Below are positions 27,608 to 37,289 of a stretch of 64,000 nt of DNA, piece after piece; position 1 is the stretch's first letter, and each line of letters starts with the position of its first letter. Below the pieces are notes generated by a model. That model was not told the origin of the DNA and ran no database searches. It worked only from the letters and a program-made list of their open reading frames with translations. Where the stretch lies: NCBI RefSeq assembly GCF_038050405.1, contig NZ_CP150900.1:2480001-2544000 (forward strand), written 5' to 3'. A program made the translations under genes and the position numbers. Source of the stretch: Paraburkholderia sp. IMGN_8. GTDB lineage: Bacteria > Pseudomonadota > Gammaproteobacteria > Burkholderiales > Burkholderiaceae.

Positions 27608-27751
27608 TTACTCGTTTTCTTCGAGTTGCGGCAGATTGCCCGGGTTGATGCGAAAACGACGGATCGGCTCGTTGCGCAGTGCCTCGCGGTACGCGGAGGC
27701 GGCAACGAGAATCAGCAGCACGGCAATGCCGGCGAGTAAATGCAGGTTCAT
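27608..27751 (-). CDS. small membrane protein, 47 residues
   Basis: A short ORF beginning MNLHLLAGIAVLLILVAASA, which forms a single N-terminal membrane helix. A charged tail follows (YREALRNEPIRRFRINPGN, then LPQLEENE). AGAGGTGA lies just upstream of the ATG (27749-27751). It lies alone between the galU promoter region and the acyltransferase, in an AT-rich spacer where its own composition is GC-rich like a gene. I do not recognise it; an accessory or leader membrane peptide is possible. Confidence 0.6.
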   Translation of the reverse strand: MNLHLLAGIAVLLILVAASAYREALRNEPIRRFRINPGNLPQLEENE

Positions 27752-27992
27752 GACTTCACCTCTGGTCAGAGAATCCGTGTCTTAAATTAGCACAACAAAA
27801 TCGACAAATAATTCACCGTTGCACATCGTTAAGCGCAGTTACTATTCGTCACAAAACCGCCATTTAATTAGAACCGGTGGGCAATTTTTTATCGATTTTT
27901 TGCGTCCGCCGTGCACTACGATGTGATGCACCGCAGGCGCGCGTGGCGCGCCCGGGAATAAGCTTTTTCCTCCGTCAGAATAAGGACCGCGC

Positions 27993-29204
27993 ATGAGCGA
28001 CTCAGCACTGGATGCCGCCGGCTCATCCCTGCCCCTCTCCCCGCCGCGCCCCGCGGCACCGCCGCGTGCCCAGAGCGAAGCACGCGCGGACAGCGCCGGT
28101 AAGGAACATGTAATCGACGCCATGCGGGGCTTCGCTGCGCTGCTGGTCGCGTATTTTCACTGCCGCCAGGTCGAATGGGTCGGCATGCAGACGTTCCATC
28201 AAAGCGCCGGCCATGCACTGAATCTGAACGCGATTGCCGCGTACCTGACGTTCCCGATCGCCTGGGGCTCGGCCGGCGTGCCGATTTTCTTCGTGATCAG
28301 CGGCTACTGCATTCATCGCAGCGCCGCGCTGCGTCTGGCAAAAAATCCCGATTACCGCCTCGACACCGGCAATTTCTGGCTGCGCCGGTTCGCGCGCATT
28401 TATCCGGTGCTGCTCGCGGCGCTGGTGCTGACCTTCGCGCTCGACTGGATCAGCCTGCAGCTGCCGCCGGTCAACCACAAGATCCGCGAGATCGGCTTGC
28501 ACGCGTTCCTGGTCAATCTGTTTTCGCTGCAAGGCGTGGCTGGGAAGACCTACGGATCGAACGGCGCGCTCTGGACGCTCTCCCTCGAAGTCCAGTTCTA
28601 CGTGATCTACCCGCTGCTGTTCGCGCTGCGCCGGCGCCTGGGCATGACTTCCGTGCTGGCGATCGTCGCCGTGATCAACGTGGTGTCCGCCTATGTGCTC
28701 GAACGCCACGATATCCAGTTCTTCCCGTCCTACTGGTTTTCGTGGACGCTCGGTGCGTGGATCGCCGACGCGAAGGCCCGTAGCACGCCGGATGCGCGCT
28801 CGCCGATCTGGCTCTACGGGCTCGCCGCGGCGTTCATCGTGCTCGGCTGCGTGGCGTTCCGTTATGGCCAATACGGCGCGTTCCAGCTCTGGGCGCTCGG
28901 CTTCGCGTTCTATCTGTACAAGGCGCTGGAGCGCCCTCGAACCGGCAAGGCCGACTCGGCCGGATTGCGCCTGCTGTCGCGTTTCGGCGATTTCAGCTTC
29001 TCGCTGTACCTGATCCATCTGCCGATCTTCGTGCTGCTGTCGTCGCTGCTGTTCCGCTCGTCGCTGCAAATGTCGATCTGGCCGTCGTTCGGCTACATGC
29101 TGGTGGCCGTGCCGGTCGCTTACGTGTTCTACCGGCTGGTCGAATTGCCGGCGATGAAGTGGTCGGCGAGTTTCAAGCCTAAAGCCGCGTTGAAACGGAC
29201 CTGA
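27993..29204 (+). CDS. bceS: membrane acyltransferase (acyltransferase 3 / OafA type)
   Basis: A 403-residue integral membrane protein with about ten helices that would O-acetylate the exopolysaccharide repeat at the inner membrane. The N-terminal catalytic region contains DAMRGFAALLVAYFHC, where the His is conserved, and FFVISGYCIHRS. Later segments include the NFWLRRFARIYPVLL motif and SLEVQFYVIYPLL. AGGA precedes the ATG by eight bases. Cepacian is acetylated, and its clusters hold acyltransferases named bceO, bceS and bceU; the S assignment rests on position between galU and the double glycosyltransferase. Confidence 0.85.
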   Translation: MSDSALDAAGSSLPLSPPRPAAPPRAQSEARADSAGKEHVIDAMRGFAALLVAYFHCRQVEWVGMQTFHQSAGHALNLNAIAAYLTFPIAWGSAGVPIFFVISGYCIHRSAALRLAKNPDYRLDTGNFWLRRFARIYPVLLAALVLTFALDWISLQLPPVNHKIREIGLHAFLVNLFSLQGVAGKTYGSNGALWTLSLEVQFYVIYPLLFALRRRLGMTSVLAIVAVINVVSAYVLERHDIQFFPSYWFSWTLGAWIADAKARSTPDARSPIWLYGLAAAFIVLGCVAFRYGQYGAFQLWALGFAFYLYKALERPRTGKADSAGLRLLSRFGDFSFSLYLIHLPIFVLLSSLLFRSSLQMSIWPSFGYMLVAVPVAYVFYRLVELPAMKWSASFKPKAALKRT

Positions 29205-29228
29205 CAGCAGTGCGATAAAAAGCGCGGT

Positions 29229-29266
29229 AAAAAAACGGAGCGAAGGTCGTCAAGACTTTCGCTCCG
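29229..29266 (-). terminator. intrinsic terminator after bceR
   Basis: On the minus strand arms CGGAGCGAA and TTCGCTCCG enclose a 13-base loop and are followed by seven T. It ends the leftward beta-propeller-bceQ-bceR unit and sits just after the convergent acyltransferase. Confidence 0.85.
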
Positions 29267-29348
29267 CTGCGCTAACGACAGGAGCCGGCCAGCCCCTGCC
29301 TACCCCTGCGTGTAATCCAATCTGCCTCAGCTGCCTGCCTGAGCCGTC

Positions 29349-31796
29349 TTAGCACCCCGCCACGCGTTTCAGAATCCGCTCGACGCCTTCCACATAGGTG
29401 CCGGTCCCAAACCGGCTCAGCGCCGTCTGATAGCCGTTGTTGACCAGCTTGTTACGCAGTTCGTCGTTCGAGCGCAGTTCGGCCAGCGTATCGGCCAGAC
29501 CGTGCGCATCGCCAGGCGTGCACAGCACGCCGTTCTCGTAGTCGTCGATAATCTCCAGCACGCCGCCCGCGCGTGCCGCCACCACCGGCCGCTGCGCCAG
29601 CATCCCTTCGACGATCACGCGGCCGAACGGCTCCGGCGTGATCGACGTATGGACGACCGCGTCGACCGCGCACATGCAAGCGGGAATGTCGTGCTGGAAG
29701 CCGAGGAAATGCACCCGGTCGCCCAGGTTGTGCGCGGCGACGAAGGCATGCAATTCGATCTCGTAAGCGTCTTCGCCGAACAACGGCGCACCGACCAGCA
29801 CTGCATGCATCTGCGGATTCAGCACCATCGCTTCGAGCAGCACGTGCTGCCCTTTCCAGCGCGCGAGGCGGCTGAACGAGCCGACCAGAAACGCGTCCTG
29901 CGGCAAGTTCAGACGCCGGCGCAACGCCGCTTGCGGGACCGTGCGCAAGGCGTCGAACGGCGTCGCGGAAATGCCGTTGAACACCACGTCGATCCGCTTT
30001 TCGTCGAAGCGCGTCAGATCCGCGAACGCGCGCGCCGACGCCGCCGAATTGGCGATCACGTGCGTGAGGCCCAGGCGCGCGCACCACTTGATGATCGCCA
30101 GTTGCTTGCCGCCGAAATGCTCGGGGCTGACGATATCGCGCAGATGCCACACCACCGGCCGCCGCGCGAGCTTGCCGGCGATCGCGCCGATCACCATCGC
30201 GCGTTGCGTGTTGGCGTAGATCACCTCGGCGTTGCGCGCGCGTTTCGCGGTCGCGCGCACGAGCGATATCAGGCCCTTGAGCGCCTGCCCCTTCGGCAAT
30301 GAACCGCCTTGCTTGCGAACATGGCGTAACGCGCCCGCGTCCAGCACGTTGACGGTCACGCCGGCTTTGGCCAGCGCGGTGCGGAACGGGCCGTCGTCGA
30401 ACAGCACGACTTCGACGCGCTCACGCAATGCCTTGACGATTTCCAGCAAGGACAGCTCGGCGCCGCCGAGCACGCCGCTCTGATCGACAGCCAGGATGCG
30501 CGGCGCATTGGCGGCCGGCTCAGCTTTATACGGAACGTAGGGCGGCAGCGTCGCCGAACGCAGCGCCGGCACCGCGGCCCGCACATGCGCGAAGAAACGT
30601 TCGCGGAAATTCGCGGCCGAAAACTGCTCGGCATTGGCCCGGCAATCCTGCGGCGAAAAACGCTTGACGTGGTGATCGAAACTCTCGACCGCGGCGATGA
30701 TCGACTCCGCGCTCTGCTCGTCGAAGAACATGCCCGTGGGCCGCGTTTCGGACAGATCGCGCACGGTTTCGAGCGCCCCGCCCTTGCCGTAGGCAATCAC
30801 CGGCGTGCCGCAAGCCTGCGCTTCGACCACCGAGATGCCGAAGTCTTCTTCGGCGGCGAACACGAAGGCCTTGGCGCGGCTCATCCGGTCCTTCAGCACC
30901 TTGAACGGCTGATAGCCCATGATCTCGACATTCGGCGCCGCCTTCGCGCGGATCTTCTGCATGTCGGGGCCGTCGCCGATCACCACCAGCTTGCGCTCCG
31001 GCATCCGCGCGAAGGCTTCGACGATCAGATCGATCTTCTTGTACGGCACCATCCGCGAGGCGGTCAGATAGAAATCGTCCTTCTCCATGCAGAGCGAAAA
31101 GGCCTCGACGTCGACCGGCGGAAAGATCACCTGTGCATCACGCTGATAAACCTTCTTGATGCGCCGCGCGATGAAGTCGGAGTTCGCGACAAAGCCATCC
31201 ACCGAGTTCGACGTGCGGATATCCCAGTTGCGGATGTAGTGAAGAATCAGCCGCGCCATCGCCGATTTCGGACCGGCGGTCAGCTTCGACTGCTGCAGGT
31301 ACTGATGCTGCAAATCCCACGCATAACGGATCGGCGAATGCACGTAGCTGATATGCACCTGGTCGGGGCCGGTGAGAATCCCTTTGGCGACCGCGTGGCT
31401 GCTGGAAATCACCACGTCGTACGCCGACACATCGAGCTGCTCGATCGCGAGCGGCATCAGCGGCAGGTAGGTGCGGTACTTGGTGCGCGCGAGCGGCAGC
31501 TTCTGGATGAACGAGGTCGTGACCGGTTTGCCGCGCAGGAAGCTGCGGTCGTCAAGAAAATCGACGAGGCTGAACAGGTCCGCGTCCGGAAAGCACGCGA
31601 CGATCTGCTCGAGCACCTTCTCGGCGCCCGCATAGGTGACGAGCCAGTCATGCACGATCGCGACGCGCACCGCTTTGCCGGCGGCGCGCGGCGCGCGGCG
31701 CGGCGGCGCCTGAACGCCGGGGACGGTCGTGAGTTCAGCCAGAGCGCTGCGCGTCGTGGGTTGCAGCACGGCTTCTTCAAGGACTTCGTTATTCAT
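29349..31796 (-). CDS. bceR: tandem double glycosyltransferase (two GT4 modules)
   Basis: An 815-residue cytoplasmic protein with two complete GT4-like (GT-B) modules. The first (about 30-410) starts VRVAIVHDWLVTYAGAEKV and has the donor-site EDFGISVVEAQACGTPVIA. The second (about 425-810) starts ILAVDQSGVLGGAELSLLEI and has TPEPFGRVIVEGMLAQRPVV. Each module carries its own acidic donor motif, so the protein may add two sugars of the cepacian repeat. Its ATG overlaps the bceQ stop as ATGA, with GAGGAAA upstream; the longer frame to 31949 would run into bceQ. Acceptor and donor sugars cannot be read from sequence. Confidence 0.88.
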   Translation of the reverse strand: MNNEVLEEAVLQPTTRSALAELTTVPGVQAPPRRAPRAAGKAVRVAIVHDWLVTYAGAEKVLEQIVACFPDADLFSLVDFLDDRSFLRGKPVTTSFIQKLPLARTKYRTYLPLMPLAIEQLDVSAYDVVISSSHAVAKGILTGPDQVHISYVHSPIRYAWDLQHQYLQQSKLTAGPKSAMARLILHYIRNWDIRTSNSVDGFVANSDFIARRIKKVYQRDAQVIFPPVDVEAFSLCMEKDDFYLTASRMVPYKKIDLIVEAFARMPERKLVVIGDGPDMQKIRAKAAPNVEIMGYQPFKVLKDRMSRAKAFVFAAEEDFGISVVEAQACGTPVIAYGKGGALETVRDLSETRPTGMFFDEQSAESIIAAVESFDHHVKRFSPQDCRANAEQFSAANFRERFFAHVRAAVPALRSATLPPYVPYKAEPAANAPRILAVDQSGVLGGAELSLLEIVKALRERVEVVLFDDGPFRTALAKAGVTVNVLDAGALRHVRKQGGSLPKGQALKGLISLVRATAKRARNAEVIYANTQRAMVIGAIAGKLARRPVVWHLRDIVSPEHFGGKQLAIIKWCARLGLTHVIANSAASARAFADLTRFDEKRIDVVFNGISATPFDALRTVPQAALRRRLNLPQDAFLVGSFSRLARWKGQHVLLEAMVLNPQMHAVLVGAPLFGEDAYEIELHAFVAAHNLGDRVHFLGFQHDIPACMCAVDAVVHTSITPEPFGRVIVEGMLAQRPVVAARAGGVLEIIDDYENGVLCTPGDAHGLADTLAELRSNDELRNKLVNNGYQTALSRFGTGTYVEGVERILKRVAGC

Positions 31797-33259
31797 GCGC
31801 TTTTCCTCGGATTCAGTCGCAACAGCAGTGAACGCGCAAGATCGCGCAAGGCGGGCGTCATCGTGATGGACCAGGCGAGATTCGCGCCCACCATCAATAC
31901 ACCGGCGACGATCGCCAAAGCGAGACTCGGCAGGAAACTGGCGAGCCACAGGCTAGCCAGCAGGAAAGCGAGGTGCGCGAGCATGTCGAGCGCGATCTGC
32001 CGGGCGCGAATCGCCGACAGGCGCAGCAGCACCGCATAATCGAAGAGCGCCCGGCCGGCCACGGCCATTGCCGCGCCGGTCAGACCGAAATGGGCGATAC
32101 CCAGCCACAATGCCCCTGCAAACAAGGGCAATTCGAACAAACCGACACGCGCGGCGGTGGCCGGATTGACCTGCGACTGGATCAGAATCCGCGTGACGTT
32201 CGCCTGACCGACGAGCCACACGGCGACGATCATGATCCGGCCCACCGGGGCCGCCACCGTCGCGATTTCATTGCCGACCCATAGATGCAGGAACGGCTCC
32301 AGCACCAGCATCGCCACGAGCGCAACCGGCGTGAACACACCATTGAGAAATTCAAGCGACTGCTGCGTGATGGTGTCGGCATCGGCACGGCCGACCGCCG
32401 AAAGCCGCGGAAACAGCGTGCGCACCAGCGCGGTCGGCACGATGTTCAAACGTGTGACGAGGTTCTGCGGCACGGTGTAATACGTGACGAAACGCGCGCC
32501 GAGACTCGTGCCGAGCATCACGCGGTCGAGCGATTCCGCGATCATGTTGGTGACGCTCGCAATCAGCATCCAGCCGCCGAAGTTGAACAGCCCCTTGGCC
32601 ACACCGAGCTGCGGCGGAAGAATGTTGCGAATCTCCAGCACCTTCAGCGCGGAACGGCCCAGCAGGATCGCCGCCAGAATCCGCGCGAACACCGCGGCGG
32701 CCAGCACGTTCTGCAAGGTCGCGCCGAGCCACAACGCGGCGCCGAGCGGCAGCAACTGGAACAGGAACGTGCCGATCGTCTGATTGGTGTTGTAGACGCC
32801 GAAGCGCTCAGCGCCGTTGATCGCGCCCGCGAACACCCACGACACGTTGGCAATCGGGATCGCCACCGCAAGCCACGGCAGCGCCATATAGACTTCGTGC
32901 TGCAACTCCGGCGACACCTTGGTGAAATACGCGGTGTACAGAAACGCGCCGAAATAGATGATCAAACCGCCGATCACACCGGTCGCGAGATTCAGCCACG
33001 TCGCGCTCCAGAACACGCGGGCGCTCTCGTCCTTGTCGCCCGATGCGCGCGCCTTCGATATGTGATTCTGCGCGGCCATGCTCATGCCGAGATCGAGAAT
33101 CCCGAAGTAGCCGATCAAGGTCCACACGAGACTGATCACGCCGTAGCGCTCGACGCCGAGCAACTTGATATACGACGGCACGGTCACGAGCGATACGAAG
33201 GTCGGCAGAACCAGCCCGAAAAAATTGATCGCTACGTTCTTGAGAATGCCTTTGTCCAT
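31793..33259 (-). CDS. bceQ: polysaccharide flippase (Wzx type)
   Basis: A 488-residue MOP-superfamily membrane protein with about twelve to fourteen helices, expected to flip the undecaprenyl-linked repeat unit to the periplasm. The N-terminus NFFGLVLPTFVSLVTVPSYIK is typical, and the charged loop MSMAAQNHISKARASGD follows the second helix. It is translationally coupled to bceR by a four-base overlap and lies 76 bases below the beta-propeller gene. Confidence 0.9.
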   Translation of the reverse strand: MDKGILKNVAINFFGLVLPTFVSLVTVPSYIKLLGVERYGVISLVWTLIGYFGILDLGMSMAAQNHISKARASGDKDESARVFWSATWLNLATGVIGGLIIYFGAFLYTAYFTKVSPELQHEVYMALPWLAVAIPIANVSWVFAGAINGAERFGVYNTNQTIGTFLFQLLPLGAALWLGATLQNVLAAAVFARILAAILLGRSALKVLEIRNILPPQLGVAKGLFNFGGWMLIASVTNMIAESLDRVMLGTSLGARFVTYYTVPQNLVTRLNIVPTALVRTLFPRLSAVGRADADTITQQSLEFLNGVFTPVALVAMLVLEPFLHLWVGNEIATVAAPVGRIMIVAVWLVGQANVTRILIQSQVNPATAARVGLFELPLFAGALWLGIAHFGLTGAAMAVAGRALFDYAVLLRLSAIRARQIALDMLAHLAFLLASLWLASFLPSLALAIVAGVLMVGANLAWSITMTPALRDLARSLLLRLNPRKSA

Positions 33260-33335
33260 CGGATGCCCTGGGTTTGACTACGTTTGCCTGGTATTGCCTG
33301 GTATGGCGAAAAAAGCCGTCACGATGCGCGTTTCA

Positions 33336-35534
33336 TCAAGGTTTCCAGCGATACATCATCACTTTGCCGCGCGCGTCTTCTTCGACGAACACGAGGTACT
33401 CGCCATTGCCGCGCTTCGCGGCGCTGATGCCGTTGGGCACGTCGACCCAGCCCGACGCGCTGCCCACTTCCGGGCCCGGCCGGATCACGCCGACCTCCTT
33501 GCCGCTGTCCTTGTCCCACACATGCACCGCGCCGACCGGCTCGACGCCGAAGATGTACTGCCCTTCGACGGTGAGGCCGATGATCGTCGCGATGGGTTTG
33601 CTCGTCTGCCACGGCAGCGTGATCGAATAGCGCTGCACCGGTGTGCCGCTCGACCATTTGTCGTAGCGCACCAGCACGCGGCCCACTTCTTTCCAGAAGC
33701 CGCGATCGAATGGCGTGTCGGGCGTATAGCCGGTCACGTACATCGTGTCGGTCTCCGGTTCGTAGATCGCGCGATGCAGTTCGGTGAACGGCTGGGGCAC
33801 CGGGTACTGCGTCATGTTCGAGTACGCGTAGACCGGATTACCCTTTGCGTCGAGGCCGCCGAAACGGAAGCGGTAGACGCCCTTGTTATCGCGCGTGCGC
33901 CAGATGTCGCCGGCACTATCGACCCACCAGCCCCAGCCGCCCGCGAGCTTCGTACCGCTGGTGTTGAGCGTGAATTCGTCGGTGTTGAACTTGCCGTCGC
34001 CGTTCACGTCACGCCAGATCCAGTCGCCGCCCGGCGGCGCATTCGGCACCCTGGCGACCGCGCGTTCACGCCCGGCGATGAAGCCCGAAGGAATCGCCGT
34101 TTCGCCGTCATGCTGCGGGTCGAAGCGATAGATCTTCAGGTGGTCCGCGTACATGTCCGTCAGGTACAGGAACGTGCGGCCCTTGAGCTTGCGGGCGATC
34201 GGCAAGCCGGGATATTGATCGACGTGAAAGACGGGATCGTCGGGGTATTTGAAGCGGTTCGACAGAAAGCCCGCGTATTTCCAGTCCTGTCCGGCGGGCT
34301 TCGAGAGATCGAGTTCGAAGCGCTTGTTGCCGGTGTAGACGCTGTCGGGCCGCGACGGGTCGATCCACGCGCCGTCGACGAACAGCAGCCCTTGCACTTG
34401 CCAGTTCTGCTTGCCATCCGGCGTATAGCTTTCGAGCGTTGCGCCGAGGCCCGCGCCGATCGGCTCGTAGCGCGAACCGATGCCGTTGGTCGACACGTAG
34501 ACATTGCCGCGCGCATCCACGCCCACGCCGGTCAGGCCGTTAAAGCGCAGCGGTCCGGGCTTGCCCGCGACGCCGCTGAAAATGCCGCCGCGCTCGCCGA
34601 GCGTGCCCGACTCCGCATAACGGCCGTTGCTCTTGCTGAAGAACAGCACCTGCTGACGCGGGCCGTTATCGGCGATCAATACGCGCCCCTGCGTGTCGAC
34701 GGCGATATCGACGGCGACCGTGTCGGCGGGCACCGCGAACGTCTCGTCGATGCGCTTGCCGGTGCTCGTGTAATGCTCGACGTGCGGCGCTTTATCGTTG
34801 CGCGTGCCGCTCAGCACCCACAGCGTGCCGTCAGGGGCGAGCGCGATGCGGCCCGGCTCGTGGACGCTCCAGGTGGTCTTCTGCTGCATCGATTCGGCGT
34901 CGTAGACTTCGATGCGATCGCGCGCGGTGTTGGCCGCATACAGTGTGGTGTCGTTCGCCGCGAGGCCGCCGATTTCGGCGCTGGTGCCGGTCGGCACCTC
35001 GTTCATCATCAGAAAGCCGGCGGCCAGTTGCGCATGCGGATCGGCATTTTTAGCGGCCGGCTGGAACGGTGCGGCACGCTTCGGGTCGGCGATCTGGCGA
35101 CGCGAAATGCCGAACCATTGCTTGCCCTTCTCCGGCCAGACGCCTTGCTCGACCAGATGTCCCTTCTCGTTGCCGACCGCGATCGCGACGAAGGCATAGC
35201 GGCGATTCACTGCGATCGCGCTGCCGCCGCCGTTGCCCCAGCCGTGCGTGCCGCCCGCGAAGCCGAGCATCTTGCCGTTCTGGTAGACGCTCGCCTCGGC
35301 GCCGCTTTCGTCCCATGGCGCGTTCGTATAGACCTTGCCGTCCGGCGCGACCGCGATCGCGGTGATGTTGATCTGCGTCCACGTGCCGTCGCCGAAACCG
35401 GAGGTGTTGCCGATCCATGAAGTCTTCGCGTTCAACACGGTTTCCGCGGATGCCGTGAAGCTGATCGATGCCGCCGTCATGCCGGCCGCACAGGCGAGCA
35501 TGGCGATCGAAGTCTTGAACGTGAAACGGGACAA
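33336..35534 (-). CDS. secreted beta-propeller protein with an EF-hand-like loop
   Basis: A 732-residue exported protein, first gene of the unit with the flippase and double glycosyltransferase. Residues 1-30 form a signal peptide ending SFTASA. The mature chain has repeated NHL/SMP-30-like blades (AVAPDGKVYTNAP, RIALAPDGTLWVLSG, AVDTQGRVLIADNG, GVDARGNVYVSTNG). Near residues 509-520, DVNGDGKFNTDE matches the 12-residue calcium loop pattern DxNxDGxxxxxE. I do not recognise a specific function. Given the context it could bind, modify or degrade the polysaccharide in the periplasm or outside the cell. It stands where cepacian clusters have bceP, but I cannot confirm identity. Confidence 0.75.
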   Translation of the reverse strand: MSRFTFKTSIAMLACAAGMTAASISFTASAETVLNAKTSWIGNTSGFGDGTWTQINITAIAVAPDGKVYTNAPWDESGAEASVYQNGKMLGFAGGTHGWGNGGGSAIAVNRRYAFVAIAVGNEKGHLVEQGVWPEKGKQWFGISRRQIADPKRAAPFQPAAKNADPHAQLAAGFLMMNEVPTGTSAEIGGLAANDTTLYAANTARDRIEVYDAESMQQKTTWSVHEPGRIALAPDGTLWVLSGTRNDKAPHVEHYTSTGKRIDETFAVPADTVAVDIAVDTQGRVLIADNGPRQQVLFFSKSNGRYAESGTLGERGGIFSGVAGKPGPLRFNGLTGVGVDARGNVYVSTNGIGSRYEPIGAGLGATLESYTPDGKQNWQVQGLLFVDGAWIDPSRPDSVYTGNKRFELDLSKPAGQDWKYAGFLSNRFKYPDDPVFHVDQYPGLPIARKLKGRTFLYLTDMYADHLKIYRFDPQHDGETAIPSGFIAGRERAVARVPNAPPGGDWIWRDVNGDGKFNTDEFTLNTSGTKLAGGWGWWVDSAGDIWRTRDNKGVYRFRFGGLDAKGNPVYAYSNMTQYPVPQPFTELHRAIYEPETDTMYVTGYTPDTPFDRGFWKEVGRVLVRYDKWSSGTPVQRYSITLPWQTSKPIATIIGLTVEGQYIFGVEPVGAVHVWDKDSGKEVGVIRPGPEVGSASGWVDVPNGISAAKRGNGEYLVFVEEDARGKVMMYRWKP

Positions 35535-36194
35535 AGTATTTCCTCCAATCAGGGTCGTGCCGCGGTCAGGGAAAAGGCCCCGCGCGAGCGTAGAACAATC
35601 GAATGAGATGAGCTAAGGAACGAAGAAGCGGCGTAAGAACGGTGAGACTGGTTTGCGTGAACCCCGACAGGCACGATCCGGCTGTGATCCATGGACAAAG
35701 ACCGGACCGCAGAACGCGCGACCCACGCGCCGTCCTTGCCCGCCCAATCCGCACAGCTCACATTACGCGGAAAAAACACCGCAACGAAAATCGAAAATAA
35801 TTCAAAAATATTCGCTGCTTTAACCGTAGTGAAAGAAATCGATTTAAAAATCGATTAATGCGTAATGGACTTGAAAAACCGCCTGCCGCAGCGCCTTTAC
35901 ACCCATCTTTACCGATGCCGCCGCGCGCGTGCTGCATTTCTTACGCATGAGCGCCGCCGCCTCGCGCCACCTCGATGCAAGCATGAAAATTCATCTGGAA
36001 TGGATAACGAAACACCCTGTTGCAATCTGATTCACTTATCCATTTCATTCCCGTTTTTTCATCAATTTATTTTCCCTAGAATCGATTGCACTTCCGTTAC
36101 GACGCGAAGCGACCGTGCCTGTTCGTCCGGCTGTTCGTCCGAACCCTCGCCCGGTCCTTCGCGCGGCCCATCCGCTTCACACCATGGACGGTTC
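35535..36194. promoter_or_regulatory. AT-rich divergent region, beta-propeller / acyltransferase
   Basis: A 660-base spacer between two divergent exopolysaccharide units. The stretch 35770-36080 is strongly AT-rich and includes an exact inverted repeat of AATCGATT (35837-35844 and 35849-35856). Long frames cross the region but lack ribosome-binding sites. Promoters for both directions are expected here; I cannot place them. Confidence 0.5.
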
Positions 36195-37289
36195 ATGACA
36201 GCTAGCGCATTGCCCTCAGCGCCTTCTCATTCACGCCGCATCGTGCAGCTCGACGGCTTGCGCGCCATCGCCGTGCTCGCGGTGTTCGCGCAGCACGCGC
36301 TGAAAGCGCCGCTGTGGATGGGCGTCGATCTGTTTTTCGTCCTGAGCGGCTTTTTGATTACGGGCATCCTGCTCGAACGCAAAGCGCGCCAGCAGTCGTA
36401 TTTCGGCTATTTCTACGCACGCCGGGCGCGCCGCATCCTGCCGCCGTATCTATTGCTGATGGTGGTGTCGTCGATTCTGTTCGGGTTCGGCTGGGCCCAG
36501 CACTGGCAGTGGTATGCGTTTTTTGCGACCAATATCGGCGACGCGCTCAATCAGAGCGGTCACGACAGCCTGAATGTGCTGTGGTCGCTGGCCGTCGAAG
36601 AGCAGTTCTATATTTTCTGGCCGTTCGTGATTCTGCTCGTGCCCGAGCGCGTGCTCGGCTACGTGGCAGCCGCGCTGATCTTCGCGGTGCCGGTGCTGCG
36701 CGCCGTCGCCACGCCCTGGTTCGACTCGTTCTGGCCGATCTACTATCTGACGCCGTTCCGCATGGACCTGCTCGCGGCCGGCGCGTTGCTCGCGGTGGCG
36801 GTGCGGCGCGATCGCAATGCGCTGGAGCCGTTCAAGGGGCTGGCGGTGCTCGGCTTTTTCGCCGCGCTGGCCGTGCTCGCGTGGCTGCATCTGCATTACC
36901 CGCGTTTTCGCGCGGCGAATACGCCGCTCTCGAATGCGGGGCTCTACAGCATTTCCCTGGTGCTTTGTACTTCCGTCGTGGTCATCGCCCTGCAAAGCAA
37001 GGGCATCGTCAAACGGCTGCTGTGCAATCCCGTGCTGGTCTACATCGGCACCATCAGCTACACGATTTACCTGATTCACCTGAGCGTGCTGTACACGCTG
37101 TGGCCGCTGCATCTGAACCGTTTTCTGACCGCGGCGCTGGCGCTTGCGATCACCCTCGCCTACGCCAGCATCACGTGGTTCGCTTTCGAGCGGCGTTTGA
37201 TCTTCGGCTCGGCGGGCAACGCTCATGCGCTGGCCGGCGCCGCGGGTGTCACGCAGGCCGCGTCGCAAGCGCCGCAAAGCCGCGCATGA
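36195..37289 (+). CDS. bceO: membrane acyltransferase (acyltransferase 3 / OafA type)
   Basis: A 364-residue integral membrane protein with about ten helices. The opening RIVQLDGLRAIAVLAVFAQH carries the conserved catalytic His, and VDLFFVLSGFLITGILLE and LNVLWSLAVEEQFYIFWP follow as in OafA-like O-acetyltransferases. The frame is open to 35865, but the ATG at 36195 gives the usual short N-terminus. Its stop overlaps the start of the SGNH hydrolase gene as ATGA, so the two are translated together, as if splitting a two-domain OafA-SGNH enzyme. The symbol rests on cluster position. Confidence 0.86.
   Translation: MTASALPSAPSHSRRIVQLDGLRAIAVLAVFAQHALKAPLWMGVDLFFVLSGFLITGILLERKARQQSYFGYFYARRARRILPPYLLLMVVSSILFGFGWAQHWQWYAFFATNIGDALNQSGHDSLNVLWSLAVEEQFYIFWPFVILLVPERVLGYVAAALIFAVPVLRAVATPWFDSFWPIYYLTPFRMDLLAAGALLAVAVRRDRNALEPFKGLAVLGFFAALAVLAWLHLHYPRFRAANTPLSNAGLYSISLVLCTSVVVIALQSKGIVKRLLCNPVLVYIGTISYTIYLIHLSVLYTLWPLHLNRFLTAALALAITLAYASITWFAFERRLIFGSAGNAHALAGAAGVTQAASQAPQSRA

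Noticed and set aside
35865..36194. 110-residue N-terminal extension of the bceO acyltransferase
   Set aside because: The extension is in AT-rich non-coding DNA, lacks a ribosome-binding site and adds no membrane helix typical of the family.
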